In this document: in pieces, positions 7,026-7,370 of the stretch | Numbering within the stretch: the first letter of the stretch is position 1 | How the letters are laid out: each line of letters begins with the position of its first letter | Assembly (NCBI GenBank): GCA_003168295.1 | Contig: PMST01000137.1 | Location: 4,447 to 11,816 of the forward strand | Direction: 5' to 3' | From: Actinomycetota bacterium | GTDB lineage: Bacteria > Actinomycetota > Actinomycetes > Streptosporangiales > Streptosporangiaceae | DNA: 7,370 nucleotides | Notes under the pieces: generated by a model | The model's database searches: none | What the model saw: only the letters and a program-made list of their open reading frames with translations | Told to the model about the DNA's origin: nothing | Position numbers and translations under genes: made by a program

Positions 7026-7370
7026 GCACCGAGCCTGCTCGCGCAGCCGTCGCCCGCGTCCTGCTCGACGGCTGTGTTTCCTGGCCAGGGCGATGCCGGC
7101 AAGCTGAACGTGGCGAACACTTCCGCCTCGTGCGGCGTCCCGCAGGACAGGACCGTGACGACGAGCCCGTTCGGCGCCGAATTGATGCACTCGCCCGGCC
7201 GCAGCTTGAATACGGCGGCGGGACGGTACGTCACCAGTGTCTTCTTGTGGAAGCCGTGGGTCGCCACCGCCAGCACGCCGGCCGCGACCCCGACAAGCAC
7301 GATGACGATCAAGATAATCGCGGCGACGGCCCAAGGACTCACGTCCCGGCCCGCCCGCACCCCCGCCTGT
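6875..7370 (-). CDS. Single-pass membrane protein with septum-formation-type domain (5' end probably outside window)
   Basis: From the GTG at 7360 this encodes 161 residues: a short basic N-terminus, a transmembrane helix at about residues 10-35 (WAVAAIILIVIVLVGVAAG...), and an extracytoplasmic domain. That domain has the pattern of the actinobacterial 'septum formation' family: LRPGECIN (53-60), VVTVLSCGTPHEAEVFATF (67-85), a central C106, FVYPNQTAWQAGERTVVCEV (127-146) and LTGSV (153-157). Four cysteines (58, 73, 106, 144) could form two disulfides. The frame is open through the three codons to the right edge and no ribosome binding site precedes the GTG, so the true start may lie upstream; homologues often have a Pro/Gly-rich cytoplasmic N-terminus. 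The 3' end overlaps nagA by 151 nt, tail to tail. Role in division is known only loosely for the family. Confidence 0.7.
   Translation of the reverse strand, partial: QAGVRAGRDVSPWAVAAIILIVIVLVGVAAGVLAVATHGFHKKTLVTYRPAAVFKLRPGECINSAPNGLVVTVLSCGTPHEAEVFATFSLPASPWPGNTAVEQDAGDGCASRLGAYLNPDLANAGLAQEFVYPNQTAWQAGERTVVCEVSSATGKLTGSVRKVS

Overview
The window looks like chromosomal DNA from a high-GC actinobacterium. Evidence is the strong G/C bias at third codon positions, GTG starts, a long-type Lhr helicase, and a single-pass membrane protein of the actinobacterial 'septum formation' type. No rRNA, tRNA, CRISPR array, transposase or phage gene was recognised. The genus cannot be told from this window.

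Layout. Positions 1-2141 (minus) hold the first ~713 codons of an Lhr-family superfamily 2 helicase; its 3' part lies outside the window. Upstream of it on the same strand are two unrelated type II toxin-antitoxin modules. The first is vapB-vapC (2185-2804, PIN-domain toxin), which ends only 43 nt before lhr and could share its transcript. The second is a Phd/YefM-RelE pair (3037-3596). Both pairs overlap at their stop/start codons, and both have AT-rich, repeat-containing upstream DNA that stands out from the background. From 3757 the strand switches to plus for a small amino-sugar locus: a DeoR/GlpR-type repressor (3757-4542), a two-SIS-domain sugar-phosphate protein of the NagB-II/AgaS/GlmS-isomerase type (4744-5628), and nagA, N-acetylglucosamine-6-phosphate deacetylase (5628-7025). 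The last gene, convergent on minus (6875 to the right edge), encodes a membrane-anchored septum-formation-domain protein.

How the genes work together. NagA removes acetate from N-acetylhexosamine-6-phosphate. The SIS protein probably deaminates and isomerises the resulting hexosamine-6-phosphate to a ketohexose phosphate. The DeoR-type protein is the obvious local repressor, responding to a sugar phosphate. The SIS and nagA genes are translationally coupled (TAATG). The promoter regions of the regulator and of the SIS gene share a two-block motif (AGTAAAC, 18-19 nt, CGCTGCATC), and the SIS promoter also has five GATC-centred sites spaced near multiples of a helical turn. Both are candidate operators.

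I see no convincing wholly new system. The points most worth checking are the shared motif, the phased GATC sites, and a nagA reading frame that runs ~58 codons past the family's normal end into the antisense of its convergent neighbour, as if a stop codon had been lost.
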